From: Apostichopus japonicus
Taxonomy: Eukaryota; Echinodermata; Holothuroidea; Aspidochirotida; Stichopodidae
Length of the DNA stretch: 64,000 nt
Assembly (NCBI RefSeq): GCF_037975245.1
Contig: NC_092576.1
Span: forward strand, 1,436,501-1,500,500
Direction: 5' to 3'
This document shows positions 20,938-33,529 of the stretch, piece by piece (within the stretch, counting starts at the first letter, position 1; each line of letters opens with the position of its first letter). The notes under the pieces are model-generated. The model saw only the letters and a list, made by a program, of their open reading frames with translations, ran no database searches and was not told the DNA's origin. Made by a program: the position numbers and the translations under genes.

Positions 20938-21539
20938 GTTTGTATCTGAATCGGTAAAATGTTTGGTAGATACACCACTTCAGTTGAATTTCAAATTATC
21001 ATAAATAATTCGGTTCATATAGACGGTAAGTTAAGAAAGTTTAGTTTAACATGTGGCACGCAACATCGTTCGACTTAATATGCAATGGGTCCGTTCTGAC
21101 TTTTTACCACGCTGTCATGTTGTAACACCGATAATTACGATATGACAAGAAGTTCTACTTTCCATAATTTTAAGTCACCACAGACGAAACCCGATGTATT
21201 GACATTACTTTTTATAAGGAAACTACTAAAGGAAAGTCAATATCATTTTGTGACGACTTTTTTTCTGATTAGTTAATGAAACCGAAGGGTTTTACCTCAG
21301 AGTTCGGAATAAAGCTGCAGTCGTTTCTCAATACAACTACTTCGGTGGTGCATACAACCACTCACTCAAAAAAAAGTGTAGTACTATGAATTACTTCGAA
21401 ACACGGTATTGTTAACAAAGGGATACATATTCAATTCAAGAAGTAACAGTTTACCAATTAAACAGGTTGTGATGATATTTGGCATTATTTACTCTTATTT
21501 TAATAATTTTGTTTTTATAATTACGAATAGTTCGGACTG

Positions 21540-23310
21540 ATCTCTGTAACCAAATGTATACTGTTTGAAAGCAGAGCAAACTTGAGATTTTGCAAGTATT
21601 GTAATAATGGTTGTTTCAATATTTAATGGCTTATTTATGGTGACATAAATTTGCTGATGAAATATGGATCAAAAGCACTTCAAAATGGTGTGTTGCCACG
21701 CTTTCTGGGTTATGACCCGTTATCTTCAATTGGCCGTCTCACATTTTCTCTGGATAGTTTGAAAAATACTGATAAATAAAGAATTAAACCCTGTTTTCCT
21801 GAATAGCAACTTCGCTTATGTTAAAAGAATATTATTCTGCTTTTGTGTGTACTTTACAACACCCAGGGTTTCACTTAAATATAAAAATATTGATAAATTT
21901 GACGCATAACAAATTTTCACTGGCTTCTAATGGTCTGTTTGCAATTCAGAAGTAAAGAAGACATTGAGTTACTGATACACATCGCAAAATGTGTTACATG
22001 TTTGCCATCTGAAACTACGACAAACATGTTGTCTTGGAAAGGATCATTAACGCAATCGACATAACAACATGCCCTGTCTATAGAAAGGATGGAAACATTA
22101 ACTTTTTCAACACAAGTCAACATGCACACATGCGATTCTGTAAACAGCAATCGTGACAGTCTTCCGAAGTCCTCTTCTCGGCTTGGCTTTCTTGCCAAAG
22201 AACCGTTGATGCAGTCATCATTACGTGTTGATAATACACAGTGCCTATTATCAAACGTTTGACTTGATTACCGTCCGTGACACCAAATCAAACGGTCGTA
22301 ACAAGGGGACTGCCGTTCTACATAGCAGCTATGTAAAGTGTTATAACCACATTTCAAATTGGAATATGTTAAGGAATTACTCTTTAATGTAGCTATCAAA
22401 CTTGTCACTAGACTATTCTGTAATCTAGATTTAACCATTGTGCACAAAAAATTAAATCCGCGAAAGTAAGATTTCGATATATGTTGACAAGCAAATATTG
22501 TCCAAACTCATTTTCGTTTAAACTATACAGACCAAGTTGATTTGAGATAATTTTCATACCTCTTACATACATTTACGAGTTTGTTAATATCTTACATCTT
22601 TTAGGAAGATTTAAGACAGTGGAGTATATATTGATGTCTACATATAAGTACACGACATTCCCACAACGTCACATAATAACCACGTGGCTCACAGATTAAT
22701 AACCGCAATGGAAGTCAAAGCATTATCTGTTGTTAGTTAATTTTAGTTGTTTTTTAATTTAAAGCAGACCCAGAGAGGAAATTGTATTCAAATTGATCAA
22801 TATATTAAAATGTACGATAGGCGATGAAAACGACAAAAAATATGAGCAACATGACAATGGTCAAGTAAGAAAGTGGAAACTTTATAACAGAGCTCCCATG
22901 AAGAGAAAATTTATCACCCTAGATTTGATCTCCAATTCCAACGTCAATATATAAACTTCGAAATCTCTAGTAGTGTATGGATATAACACACCAAAGATAA
23001 TGAATGATAGCAAACCAAGTTTATATTCCATCTTTCAGAATTTTTTTGAGGTATTTCTTTTGTCTCTTGTAAATGTGACATACTACAGACATCCGGTATG
23101 GTAGACTTAAGTTTGAGATACTTACCATTAGGTTCATTGACAAGATAGGGATTTCATGGATTGTTGCAGCCAGCATTCTTGTTAAAAATCAGCTCTTTAT
23201 TCTTGTATATCCTGTTACCTTTATCACTGCTGGTTTTGAAAAGGCAGTTTTACCTATCATAAAATGTTTGTTAACCATTTTCCACCTATAAATAAGACCC
23301 TCTGTACCTT
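21540..23310. other. No confident gene; region downstream of gene C
   Basis: Apart from the unassigned minus-strand frame at 21917-22280, this region is AT-rich with no recognisable exon. Later exons of gene C would be expected here, but no TM-like or Ig-like block with matching phase was found. Confidence 0.4.
21917..22280 (-). CDS. Unrecognised Cys-rich open frame, possible exon
   Basis: An open stretch of about 120 codons ends in TGA at 21917 and is bounded upstream by TAA. There is no ATG near its start; the first in-frame ATG is internal. The composition looks protein-like: amphipathic, with clustered Cys (RACCYVDCVND) and hydrophobic strands (NMFVVVSDG). That suggests an internal or terminal exon, not random sequence. 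I do not recognise a family. No convincing splice acceptor was identified, and it is antisense to the expected gene C transcript. Confidence 0.2.
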
Positions 23311-23319
23311 GAACGGGTG

Positions 23320-23920
23320 AACGAACGGGGTTATTAGTTCAGAATACATAAGTGGTTGTTGTAAGAGTGTATTTATGTAGATATAGGAGATGATATGTTC
23401 AGATATCGTATCTAAGTGGTTAACTTAAACAAGTTAACAGAGAATAAACAAGACCTACCTGCTAGAAAAGTATATTTAGTCAAGTTTACTACGTTGACAT
23501 TTCAAAATTAAAGATAGGATGACTGTAATGTAAAGTATAGTGAAGAGAAGTCACCATCAAAATAGGCAATTCTATCGAGTTTCCTATTGTTGTATGAAAC
23601 AGGTAAGTTATGTGTAGCCTAGGTAAAACGAAAGAATTCAAATCAAGGGCCGAAGTAACGAGTCGCAAACAATTCTTCTCTCACCAAGTTCAACATACCC
23701 ACGATTTCTTCCATCGATACAATAATAGGCCTACATGGTTCTGCCTTGCTGTGTGGTGTGATTGATAGACGCTTTACCGTTAACTACCTTGTTTAATCGT
23801 TGAATTAATATTCCATTCATCGAAGGACATTTTAACCCCACCAAGATCGACTCAATTGGCTAAACATGAAGCAATCTAGTAATAAAGCATCCGTCAAAGT
23901 GTGCTCTTAATATCTCTATC
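23320..23920 (+). repeat. Segmental duplication flank, copy 1
   Basis: This matches 61290-61860 in the same orientation; shared strings include 'gtagcctaggtaaaacgaa', 'caattcttctctca' and 'aagcatccgtcaaa'. Both lie downstream of a single-V-domain gene (C or D), so they mark the distal part of the duplicated receptor cassette. Offset between copies is about 37.9 kb. Confidence 0.75.
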
Positions 23921-23924
23921 AAAG

Positions 23925-24250
23925 AGCAGCAAATTCCGTCTGTACGGGGCCCTAGACATCAGCCCCAAAGTGCCCCAAACATATGAATTCATCCAAAGAG
24001 AGACAAGGATAGCAGTAACTGAAAATCTCTATTTCTGAATAATAGAACACTAAAACACTGATGACAGCAACTTTCCCGTACGGGGCCCCAGACAACAGCC
24101 CAACCCATTAAGATGCATTTAGTTAGCCAAAGAGAGACACGCATGATTCTTTTAAACTTTTTGCGTTGGAACTATTACACATTATGATTCACAAAATACC
24201 AATAACAGCAACTTTCTCCTGTACGGGGACCACCAGTCAGCAGATTAGTG
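23925..24250. repeat. Tandem repeat, about 140-bp unit, 2.5 copies
   Basis: 'gtacggggcc' or its variant recurs at about 23942, 24078 and 24222, with 'ccaaagagagacaagg' type sequence between. The copies are diverged. Confidence 0.7.
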
Positions 24251-24356
24251 TCTCGTATAGCCAGGGATGCCAGGTATCAGTTGTAAGTCAGCCAGCGTAC
24301 ATCCCAGTGAAATGTTGATCACTGAATGTTATATATCCTGCTATATAGCTATCTAT

Positions 24357-24573
24357 TTATTTATCCATCCATCCATCCTTTCATCCATCCATCGATCCAC
24401 CCATCCATCCATCCATCCACCCACCCACCCATCCATCCATCTACCCTTCCATCCATCCATCCAACCATCAACCCATCCGTTCGTTCATTCATCCATCCAT
24501 TCATCCATCCATCCATCCATTCATCCATCCATTCATCCATCCATCCATCCATCCATCCATCCATCCATCCATC
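24357..24573. repeat. (CATC)n tetranucleotide microsatellite
   Basis: A long imperfect ATCC/CATC tract. The open frames rich in Ile-His-Pro-Ser on one strand, or Trp-Met-Asp-Gly on the other, are repeat translations. Confidence 0.95.
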
Positions 24574-24579
24574 AGTAAG

Positions 24580-25415
24580 TAACGGATTAATGATTGCAAA
24601 AGCAAAGACAAGTTTGGGAGTATGAACCTATACAAGATCTCCTTGTCTTAGTGTTCATTTTCCGTTTAATAATTTAGTTTTTGCAGACAAGAATTTCTCT
24701 CTTTAATGTGGGATTAAATAACGCAAACATCGATAATTTTCGAAGAATTCATTAATAATGTAGTAACGTACTCCAATTAAACCACTTATCTCCTCAAATT
24801 ACCTAAAGTAAGGTAAACTAGCCTCCCGTGCACTTAATCTGTTTTGAAAGTAAAACTCGGCCAGTTCAGTCCCAGATATTTGGTGGTATCATTTCTGTAA
24901 AGTTATCTCGATGTGAGAATTGACTCTTGTCATGACTTGAGTCACCTTCCGTCCTCCTGATTTAACATCTTGTTTAGTCTGTTTCATCTTCTTCAACATC
25001 CAAGCATATATAAAATAATAATTACCGGTGCTAACATGCCATTACGTCACTTCAGTGGAACCATTTAGGATCTTTCCCTAACGCTATGGGAATAATTATA
25101 TATTGTTCTGATACAATTTCCTTTGACAGCAAGACACGTTTATAGCACTTTAGAACTTGTTGTAAGTCTTCAAACTTGACAATATAAAGCACTGGAAGGG
25201 AGAGATAACAAAACTATCCCTTCGGATTACGATGATAATGTAAAGGTATATACGATGATATTAAAATCATGTTTGTATGGATATTCGTATAAATTCACGT
25301 AGTGGCCTCCTTGAAAATGCTAGGATTTACTGTAACCCTACTATTCTACTAACTTTTTGCTAAACCAATCACAGCCGACGTTGCCAAAATAAAAATCATT
25401 TTGTTATCCATGGAG
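24580..25415. other. No gene seen
   Basis: AT-rich unique-looking sequence with no supportable coding, RNA or repeat feature. Confidence 0.4.
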
Positions 25416-25419
25416 GTTC

Positions 25420-26560
25420 AGAAAGCGCGTTGCATTCTGGCTCGACTCAGTCAAAATAATAAAGAATGAAGAAGACATTGGTAGCTTTTGCCAAAAATAC
25501 AAGTTATACAACTATCATTTAGAATATCAGCACAAGCTGAGAAAGAACTCTGCTTTGCACATACCGCACCTGCACAACTATCCCAATTCAATTCGCATTC
25601 TGGGAGGACGGCTATTTAACGCTAGAGTAAGCGTCAAATCTCCGATTCTACGCTCGACTCTGACCTCATAGTCGTTACCTCTTAATAACCATGACAACAA
25701 TCGAATTGTTAAGTTCGCAGTGGCCCGCGCGATTACACCTAAGTCAGGCATTTTCAACACGGGATACCTTCATAAGCGACCAGTGATCTTATATACCCTG
25801 ATATTGCTCGTGAACGCCAACATATTGGACGATAAAATCGCAAAGACGTAGGTAAAGGAAGGAACAGATTCAATCAAAAACATCGTGGATACCTAAGAGA
25901 CAAACGTTTTAAAATTATTCCTTATAACTGTGCTTATTTTCGAGACGGGTTTTGGGGAAATATCTTGATATTATTGTTTTGTCAATGGTTTTCATGCTTC
26001 AATTTTATGTTAATATGCATCATAGGTTAAACAGGCATACAATATAATCTTTGAACAGTACACTATACAATGTAAATATATGAATATTGATGAGTTTATT
26101 CCATTTAGCTTTGTGACTGTTTCAGAAGATAACAAACTTCTTTCAATCTTCCTCTATTGTATGAAGAGTCACAATGCAATTTAATAATTACTTAAGGTAT
26201 CGCATTGATATAATAAACTGCTAGTGTATGTGTAGTTTTTTTTCTTCTGTGATATACGGTAACCAATTTCCTTATATTTGTACGTGGATTATTCCAAAAC
26301 AATGCACAATAGAGTAGGAGAGTAAACAAAATCATAATATCCTTCAGGGACGAGAACTGATTTTTTTCTAGTACCTTTAGATAGGCTATTGCTTAACACG
26401 GGGGCATTCCCTCTAATTTGAGATATCATGACGTCATTCAAAAAGATCAACCAGACAATTGAGCTTTACTCCCATACCTTAGGTCGTAAATAAAACTGCA
26501 AATATAAGCCTCAAGTTAGTCAAAAAAGGCTCTGGTAGAAATGGTGACGACTTTTTGTTT
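25420..26560 (+). repeat. Dispersed repeat X, copy 1
   Basis: This matches 34250-35260 in direct orientation; shared landmarks include 'ttgcattctggct', 'cgccaacat.ttggacgataaaatcgc' and 'ttattttcgagacgggttttt'. Copies are diverged by substitutions and indels. The short open frame inside is not protein-like. Confidence 0.75.
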
Positions 26561-27209
26561 AGCCTTCTTCTTATTATCTTTTTGTAAGACTTGACTCTTT
26601 GTGGAATATGAAAAATAAATAAATAAATGATCGCTAATACAGCAATGAGTTTAAGTTATCTATGGTAGCTTTATAGAAAACTAGATGTTATGATCACACA
26701 AACAGCATTAATTAAACCATTCACCCTACCAAGTATGTCTCCGTCTAATGCATATGTCTGTCTTATAGTTACTGAAATCATATATAGGATCTCTAGTTTC
26801 CTCTCCAATGAACTCCAAATACTCACGTTTGATGTGACAATGCCATAATCGTAAGGTCATATAAGCCATTCTGCAAGTATACATTCATACGTGACCTTGT
26901 TCACTCAGTTAACGTCAGCATTAGTAGAAAATATTGAGCCTCAATAGTTATTTATTCAAGCCTGAATGCAAACATTTTCCTTTAATTATAACCGTTTTCT
27001 GAACCTCTGTCTTTTATTGTTATATGTTTATAATACACCTAAAATTTTATGAATACAGTTATTAAAAAACCTTCCCTAATTAATAGATAAAACAATTAAT
27101 CATTAGCAATTAACTTTTGTTAACTGCTTATGCATTCACGAGGTCAAACTTTCATGACTCTCGACTCGTGTTTGAACCGCTTTTTTTGGAACAGTAAAAC
27201 CGATAAATT

Positions 27210-27840
27210 GTACAGTATCGGTAGTAGGTGATAATGTAAAAGAATACATATTAATAACAATAATATGCACTACTTTGTAATAAATAATCCTATCATACAT
27301 ACACAATACTCATAGATTGTTATGATTCTGTATAATATTAGGGTAAAGTGTGGTCTTAATAATTTAAGCCTAAGTCTCGTAACATCCAATCTAATTTCAT
27401 TTCTTTTGTCAACTAATCCTCTTACATCAATCTCATTTGTATTCACCCTGTTCAATAACATATCTGTATTTTGTGCATGTATTTTGTCCCTTCTGTTACT
27501 GTTAATTGTCATTTAGTCTCTGAAGAAGATTTCTAAGATCGAAATGTCAGGCACACTTACTTTTACACAAACTAATTTTAGGTTAGTATAGTCCATATGT
27601 CTTCGATTATCTATTCTTCTATATGTTGCATCATTACGTCCGAGTTTTATGAAATAGCTCAAGTATTTATCGTGAATTGGTGTAGGCCTACTTTGTTTAC
27701 CAACACGTCCAAAACCTATAGGCCAGGCCGAGAGCGGGTGATTCAATAGCATTCCCAATACACGCTGCATGCATGAATTAATAAAAGTAAAATGGCAAGA
27801 CCAAGCAACGCAGAAAGTCAAACAGTAGAATTCGTACGGC
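27210..27840 (-). repeat. Dispersed repeat Y, copy 1 (inverted relative to 33530-34150)
   Basis: The reverse complement matches 33530-34150: 'tgttattgaatcacccgctctcag' style sequence, 'gatcttcttcagagactgaatgac' and 'aggtgataatgtaaa'. With its partner it extends the inverted-repeat structure beyond the foldback arms. Open frames on both strands lack family features. Confidence 0.75.
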
Positions 27841-29717
27841 GAATTGGCTGCCCTCTACTTAGCCTAACGTCCGACGAAGTAAACAGTGATTAGGTAACTA
27901 CATGTAGGCAAGAGCCTGCTTTCAATAACTCTAACATGCTTTAGTTACATTTTACTTTGTCTTCGTGTGTATGCTGTATGCTGTTTATTGATGATTAAAT
28001 CCATCATTCAGCGCACACGTGATTGTGGATAGCAATGATTTTACTTATGAAAAATTCGAAACATCGTTAATTTAAATAATATGCATTATTTTTGTTGGCA
28101 AAAGTAAATAATTCGGGTAATGGTGGGATTTGAGTGGCCGAAATTGTACCACTAACAGATTAAGGTAATATTTAGGATTATTTTACCTGGAAAGACGATT
28201 GTGTGCTTTATACATCTCATATTTTCATATAATGTACACGTCGTGCACCCCATTGGGCCAAGTAATATATGAAGCAACCTGTCAAATTAGTAGAAGTGGT
28301 TTGGCAGGGCAAGAGTAACTGGACGCCGACAAATTGTCTGATTTGTTAATTCACGTTCTTGTAGAGTTGTAACATTCCGCTAAAATGTGGTACGTGAACC
28401 CCCCGCATTCGTTGAATGACAGCAATTGTGACGTTTCTTCCAAGTGAGTTAATTCTCGTGCTTAGTTATACTGAGAGATTTCAAGTGACAATATAAGCCG
28501 TACATGCTACATGTGGGGATATTTCCTGGCAGTTCACGGTAAGCCGTACGCGGCATTTTGGCTGTCAGTGAGATCATGTGTAGCATAATATTCCCCTTGT
28601 AGGGGAAACGTGATATACAACTGACGATGATCACACAGTCACAGTCTCCATGCGAGGGGGGACTGGTGATGAGAGCGGATCAGTCGGTTCGTTGTTTGGC
28701 TTTTAATATGCTTAGGTTCTTTCCTGCAGGGTGACTTTTCTTGAAAATATCATGTGCAGTATCTGTTCTTTCTAGGGGTATCGTGATAAACACTTGAGGA
28801 TGATGACACAGTTACAGCCTCGATGTTAGGGGACTGGGGTTGAGAGCGGATCAGTGATTTAGTTGTTTGATTTTTGTGCCCAGGTTATATCTTGGTTGAC
28901 TTTTCTGAAACAGAACGCCGTGTTTAGTTTTTTTGTGTACTTCATACCAATTGAGAGATGTCACGTGATATTATCGAGTCTTGGTACGGAAGCGTAGTAA
29001 AGACAAGCTCATTGAACATTTAAACACATAACAAAACGGTAAAATCTGATAATAACCGTTTTGTACATTTTAGTATTACTCGTCAAAACTTAAGAAATCT
29101 TGCTACTATATCTTGACAAAACGCACAGAAAGCTAAAATATACCGTATTGACGAGATGTACTAACCGTGCAAAAGCGGTAAGAATCCGAAAATACCAGTT
29201 TTCCACATTAGCTACTATCTGGTAATAATTGTACAGTATGTTAGCAACACACTTTGGTCATTAATTCATCTTAATACAACCTGCACACATGCAGTACCAT
29301 GTATGTGCTACACTATCTAGAAATGCGGAGTAGTACTACTGCAGAGTAATATTATGGTTGATAAAATGTTGACTAGGCTATAAGTAGCAAGGTTCGTGAT
29401 AGTCAATGCCATTTATGTCGGATTTGAACTACGATCTTATTCCTATAATAACACGTGTTTCTCACGAGAATCAGCAGCCAAGCCCTAATAAAAGAATCAA
29501 AACAGAGGGCGCTGTCATATCGGTTCTTTATAGTTCATCTAAACTTGACAAGCTGCAGTTTCTGAAATCACCGCGAATTGCTATGAGGAATCTCTGACTG
29601 ACGCCTGAAAGTAAAGAACCTTCATACATAGTGTGACATATTCGAAAATATGGTATTAACCACTCATAGCTAGCACGTTTTAGCAACGAAATGTTACCCA
29701 CCGTACGATTTGTAACC

Positions 29718-30003
29718 CGGTGTTGTGGAAGAGTGGATCAAGGCTGTACATTTAAAGAAATGGGACTTAGAAATCGGGCGGTTCCGGCTAATTGCAAGGT
29801 TGGTTTTTTATACAAGAGCAATTTACGGTTTTCCCATCTGAAATGACTTTCTTAATTGAAAAGATTCCAAATTTGAGTTAAAATGTTGAACTCGAAGCCA
29901 CCCGCCGTGTAAGTTGTAATCCATGAGCCCTTGTGGGCTTCTCCCACATTTGTGGTGGCTTAAGCAAAGTTAAAAATAACTGCTGATTATATTGATGATG
30001 ATT
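29718..30003 (+). repeat. tRNA-derived SINE, copy 2
   Basis: Same family as 8706-9004: tRNA-like head ('gttgtggaagagtgg'), shared body ('aagccacccgccgtgtaagttgtaatccat', 'gggcttctcccacattt') and AT-rich tail. The box B region is shortened and degraded, so it is probably older or inactive. It is inserted in the foldback-like element. Confidence 0.75.
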
Positions 30004-30289
30004 AACTTTACACACACCTAGTTTTAAACCAATCAGAAAGATTCTATGAAGTATTTATTTTCAATCACGTCCGCGCAACAGTTGAGCGTTGATCGCCAGT
30101 GAAATTGTGTTCAGTTTACCAAATGGAAAATACTGGATCTACGATTCTTCACGTAATTATTGTAGACAAGATCTTTGTGAACATATCACAATTAGCACAT
30201 AGATTGAAATATGTTACAGCGCTATCAAAAGTCTTTGAAGATTTGTAACCGGGATTGATCACGCGCATAAGCTGGACGCAGAGCCGTAT

Positions 30290-30670
30290 ATTGGGCACTG
30301 TCAGGACCTCTACAGAAACGTTGAGTATCCCCCTGGTAACTCATGCCGCATTCACCCTACACACGTCTTTCGCGAATGAGATAAAAATATATATAGTAAA
30401 CTTGATCAGTATCACGTGTACAATTTAAGAAAGTCAATGATAACGCAGAGCAGTCCAAAGACACACTTCCTTTACGAAGTAACCAAATTATGGTTTTCCA
30501 AATATGTTTGTTATACCGCCCTCTATTGATAATCTGAGGCTCGATAATGGCTACAGCAGCCCCGTACAACATCAAATAAGCACTGAGAATCTTCGGTTAT
30601 ATTTCAAGCAATGTTACTATGAAAAAACACCTGTTTAAAAGAAAATTAATGAACTACAATAGGATTTATT
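30290..30670 (+). repeat. Dispersed repeat W, copy 1
   Basis: Matches 31385-31700 (direct, partial) and 37355-37760 (reverse complement). Shared strings include 'tttgttataccgccctcta' and 'ctctacagaaacgtt', plus the 'cacctgttt' end. Confidence 0.7.
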
Positions 30671-31069
30671 TTCAATGGCTGTGAAACGTGGAATATATCT
30701 TTTAGGAGACTGGTGATGAGAGCGAAACAGCTCGTTTATTGGCTTTACGTGTCCAGTTTCTTTCCTGCAGGGTGACTTTTCTTTAAAACATTATGTGTAG
30801 TATCTGTTTTTTCTAAAGGAATCGTGATACACACCTGAGGATGATCACACAGTCACAGTATCGAGCTCCATGCAAGGGGACTGGTGATGAGAGCGAATCA
30901 GTCTGTTCGTTGTTAGGCTTTTAATGCATACATTCTTTCCAGCAGGGTGACTTTTCCTTAAAAGATGTATGTATATGTGATCTTCCCGCAAGCAGGAACT
31001 CGCGAAAGAAGCCATGGAGGCTTGTAGACTCGCAAGCCGACCGAAGCCAATCTCTCGGCACACATCCAT

Positions 31070-31203
31070 TTAACGTCCATATCAGGAAGTTGTTATTGAA
31101 CAACACCCTTGCCAGACGACACACATTGCTGTCGGCGGGGAATCGAACCGGGGATCTCATGACTGGGAGACGCCGGCTTTAATCACTAGGCTATACACTC
31201 CGC
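31070..31203 (-). repeat. tRNA-like SINE head
   Basis: In reverse complement there is a box A-like 'tagcctagtgattaaag' and a box B 'ggttcgattcc' about 40 nt apart, the layout of an internal pol III promoter. 'tagcctagtg' also starts the D arm of the unit at 58106-58178, suggesting one SINE family. The cloverleaf is imperfect, so it is not a functional tRNA. Confidence 0.55.
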
Positions 31204-32767
31204 CTTTAAAAGATCCTTAAAAGATCCTTAAAAGATCATGCAGTATCTGTTCTTTCTAAGGGAATCGTTATACAGACCTGATGATCACCCAGTCACAGTC
31301 AAGGAATGAGGTTGAGAGCTGATCAGTCGTTTTGGTACTTTGGTTTTCGTGCCCCAGGTTCTCTCTTTGGTGACTTTTTTGAAAACAGCCATATAAACTG
31401 CACTCTCAGGATCTCTACAGAACGTTGAAGATCCCTCCCATTTAACCTCGACCCATCAACTTTACACACGACGTTCTTCGTGGATGAGAAAAAGATAAAC
31501 ATAAAACATAGTCAAACTGGTCAGTCCCACGTGTACACTTTTAGGAATCCAACACACATCCCCTTTACGAAGTAATCAAACTATGGTCTTCTAAAGGTGT
31601 TTGTTATACCACCCTCAATTTACGATTTCGTTATTTTCGAGCGGTGTAATACATTAAGTAAACACCTGCTCCAAGACAAATAATGAACAAAAACGTGACT
31701 ATGTGGATATTATATATACTGTCATTTTCAGATATCGTAAGTTTTGACTAGAAATACTAAATTGTACAAAACAGTTATCATCAGATTTTACCGGTTTGCA
31801 ATATGTATAAGATATTAATGAGCTTGTCATTACTACGCTTCCGTAACAAGACTCAATAACATCACGTGACATCTCTCAATTGGTATGAAGTACGGTATAC
31901 AAAATAACTAAACACTGCGTTCTGTTTTCAGAAAAGTCAACCGAGATATGACTTGGGCACAAAAATCAAACAACCAAACCACTGATCCGCTCTCAACCCC
32001 AGTCCCCTAACATCGAGGCTGTAACTGTGTCATCATCCTCAAGTGTTTATCACGATCCCCCTAGAAAGAACCGATATTGCGCATGATCTTTTCAAGATAA
32101 GTCACTCTGCAGGAAAGAAAAGCCAAACAACGAACCGACTGATACGGTCTCATCACCAGTCCCCTTCCATGGAGACTGTGACTGTGGGATCATCGTCAGT
32201 TTTATATCACGTTTCCCCTACAAGGGGAATATTATGCTACACATGATCTCAGCCAAAAGGCCGCTGCTTACCGTGCACTGCCAGGAAATCACCCCACATG
32301 TAGCATAAAACAGCTTATATTGTCACTTGAAATCTCTCAGTATAACTAAGGACGAGAAATAACTCACTTGGAAGAAACGTCACAACTGCTGCCTTTCAAA
32401 GAATGCGAGTGATTCACTTACCATTTCTTAGTGGAATGTTACAACTCTACAAGAACGTGAATTAACACATCAAACAATTTTTCTGCGTCCAGTTACTCTT
32501 GCACTCCCAAACCACATCTAGTAATTTGATTGGTTGATTCATATATAACTTGGCTCAATAGAGTAGACATGTAAATTATATATGAAAATGTGAGATACAT
32601 AAAGAAGCACAATCGTCTTCCCAGGTAGTTACCTTAAGCCCGGGTCACATCTGCGCGATTCAACACGCGATTCTACTCGCAATACAATTGAAGGTTGAAT
32701 CGCGTAGTTAGACACGGGTATCAACTTGTTGCGCAATAAAAGTTGCGCCGTCGATTTGGGTTGATTT

Positions 32768-33428
32768 CAAGGGCGGCGGAAGCACTTTTAATCTGGGGGG
32801 GGGGGCACCGACATCAAAGGGCACTTTGCAGAAATTCGATTGGACTGATGCAGCCTTATATTTAGTACCCTTTATAACTCTTATTGTATTATCTTATTTG
32901 CGTATACACATCACTCCATCAACGCCCCCCCCCCCACCCCTCAAGGAAAATATGCATACTAACACTGCAATATCCAATGTGCAAATTGGGAAACAAGGAA
33001 CAATTAGTTTTCTTTTGAGACAAAATTAGGTGAAATCATGCTAGTTGCTAATGTAGGAATCTTTCGAATTAGAGTTTATTTCTTGTTAATATCTTAACAA
33101 ATTTTTCCATTCGAAATAGCTTTGAGTTTGACCCACAGAAATTCATTAAAAGTCAGGGGCGTAGCCAGGATTTGCAAAGTTGTACGCACGACTATCCGAG
33201 CGGAGCGCCACCATCGGTTGGCGCGGAGCGTATACGGAAATTTTTGGTTTACAAACCCCTCAGATGGCCGGAAACGGCCCTTCCCGAGTGTTCATTCTGG
33301 TTCCCCGGCCTCTTGCTAACTTGAGACACCTCAATTTTTATGTAGAAAAAGGGCACATTTTTAACCTGAGGAAAAGTGGGGGGGGGGGCACGTGCCCCCT
33401 GTGCCCCCCCCCGGTTCCGCTGCCCTTG
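32768..33428. mobile_element. hAT-type MITE with 8-bp target duplication
   Basis: This 661-bp element begins CAAGGGCGGCGGAA and ends with the reverse complement of CAAGGGCAGCGGAA. It is flanked by perfect 8-bp direct repeats GTTGATTT (32760-32767 and 33429-33436). TIRs starting CA and an 8-bp duplication are hAT hallmarks. A second terminus-like sequence (CAGGGGCGTAGCCAGG at 33152) lies inside, so a related element may be nested. G/C homopolymer runs mark both ends. It has no coding capacity. Confidence 0.85.
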
Positions 33429-33529
33429 GTTGATTTGCAATAGAGCAATGTCCTAATCAGCACAACTTCTCAGAAGCAACTTTTAATATTAGCTGAGAAT
33501 GATAGAAACCCTACAGCTCCCAAGTAAAA

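Larger units (their letters stand above)
19478..21535 (+). repeat. Tandem triplication (about 0.69 kb unit) of the gene C exon 3' end and intron
   Basis: Three successive units start near 19478, 20165 and 20864 (landmark 'catgaagg' at 19481, 20172 and 20871), with offsets of about 691 and 699 bp. Each contains the last part of the V exon, its GTTTGT donor and the following intron, with small indels between units. The third copy decays near 21535. Each unit also holds 'ctgattag' followed by an open stretch starting 'ttaatgaaaccgaaggg', which could be a downstream exon but differs in frame between units. Confidence 0.9.
28158..32640. mobile_element. Foldback-like element with about 0.95-kb inverted arms
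   Basis: The left arm (28158-29103) and right arm (31733-32640) are long, imperfect reverse complements. Matches include 'gaaagacgattgtg', 'cttgtagagttgtaacattcc', 'tatactgagagatttcaagtgacaatata', 'atcatgtgtagcataatattcccctt' and 'caattgagagatgtcacgtga'. Inside and within the arms, a unit of about 110 bp ('ggactggtgatgagagcg', 'tgcagggtgacttttctt') recurs at about 28660, 28820, 30715, 30870 and 31300, and inverted in the right arm. Long arms with internal subrepeats resemble foldback/TU-type elements. No transposase was found. A SINE and a tRNA-like unit sit inside. Confidence 0.7.

Noticed and set aside
23925-24250. Regularly spaced repeats, considered as a CRISPR-like array
   Set aside because: Units are about 140 bp, diverged, only 2.5 copies, in an animal genome.
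24267-24625. Three overlapping open frames rich in Ile-His-Pro-Ser or Trp-Met-Asp-Gly
   Set aside because: Simple (CATC)n repeat is open in several frames by composition.
33180-33443. Short open frames on both strands
   Set aside because: Lie inside a hAT MITE with defined 8-bp target duplications.
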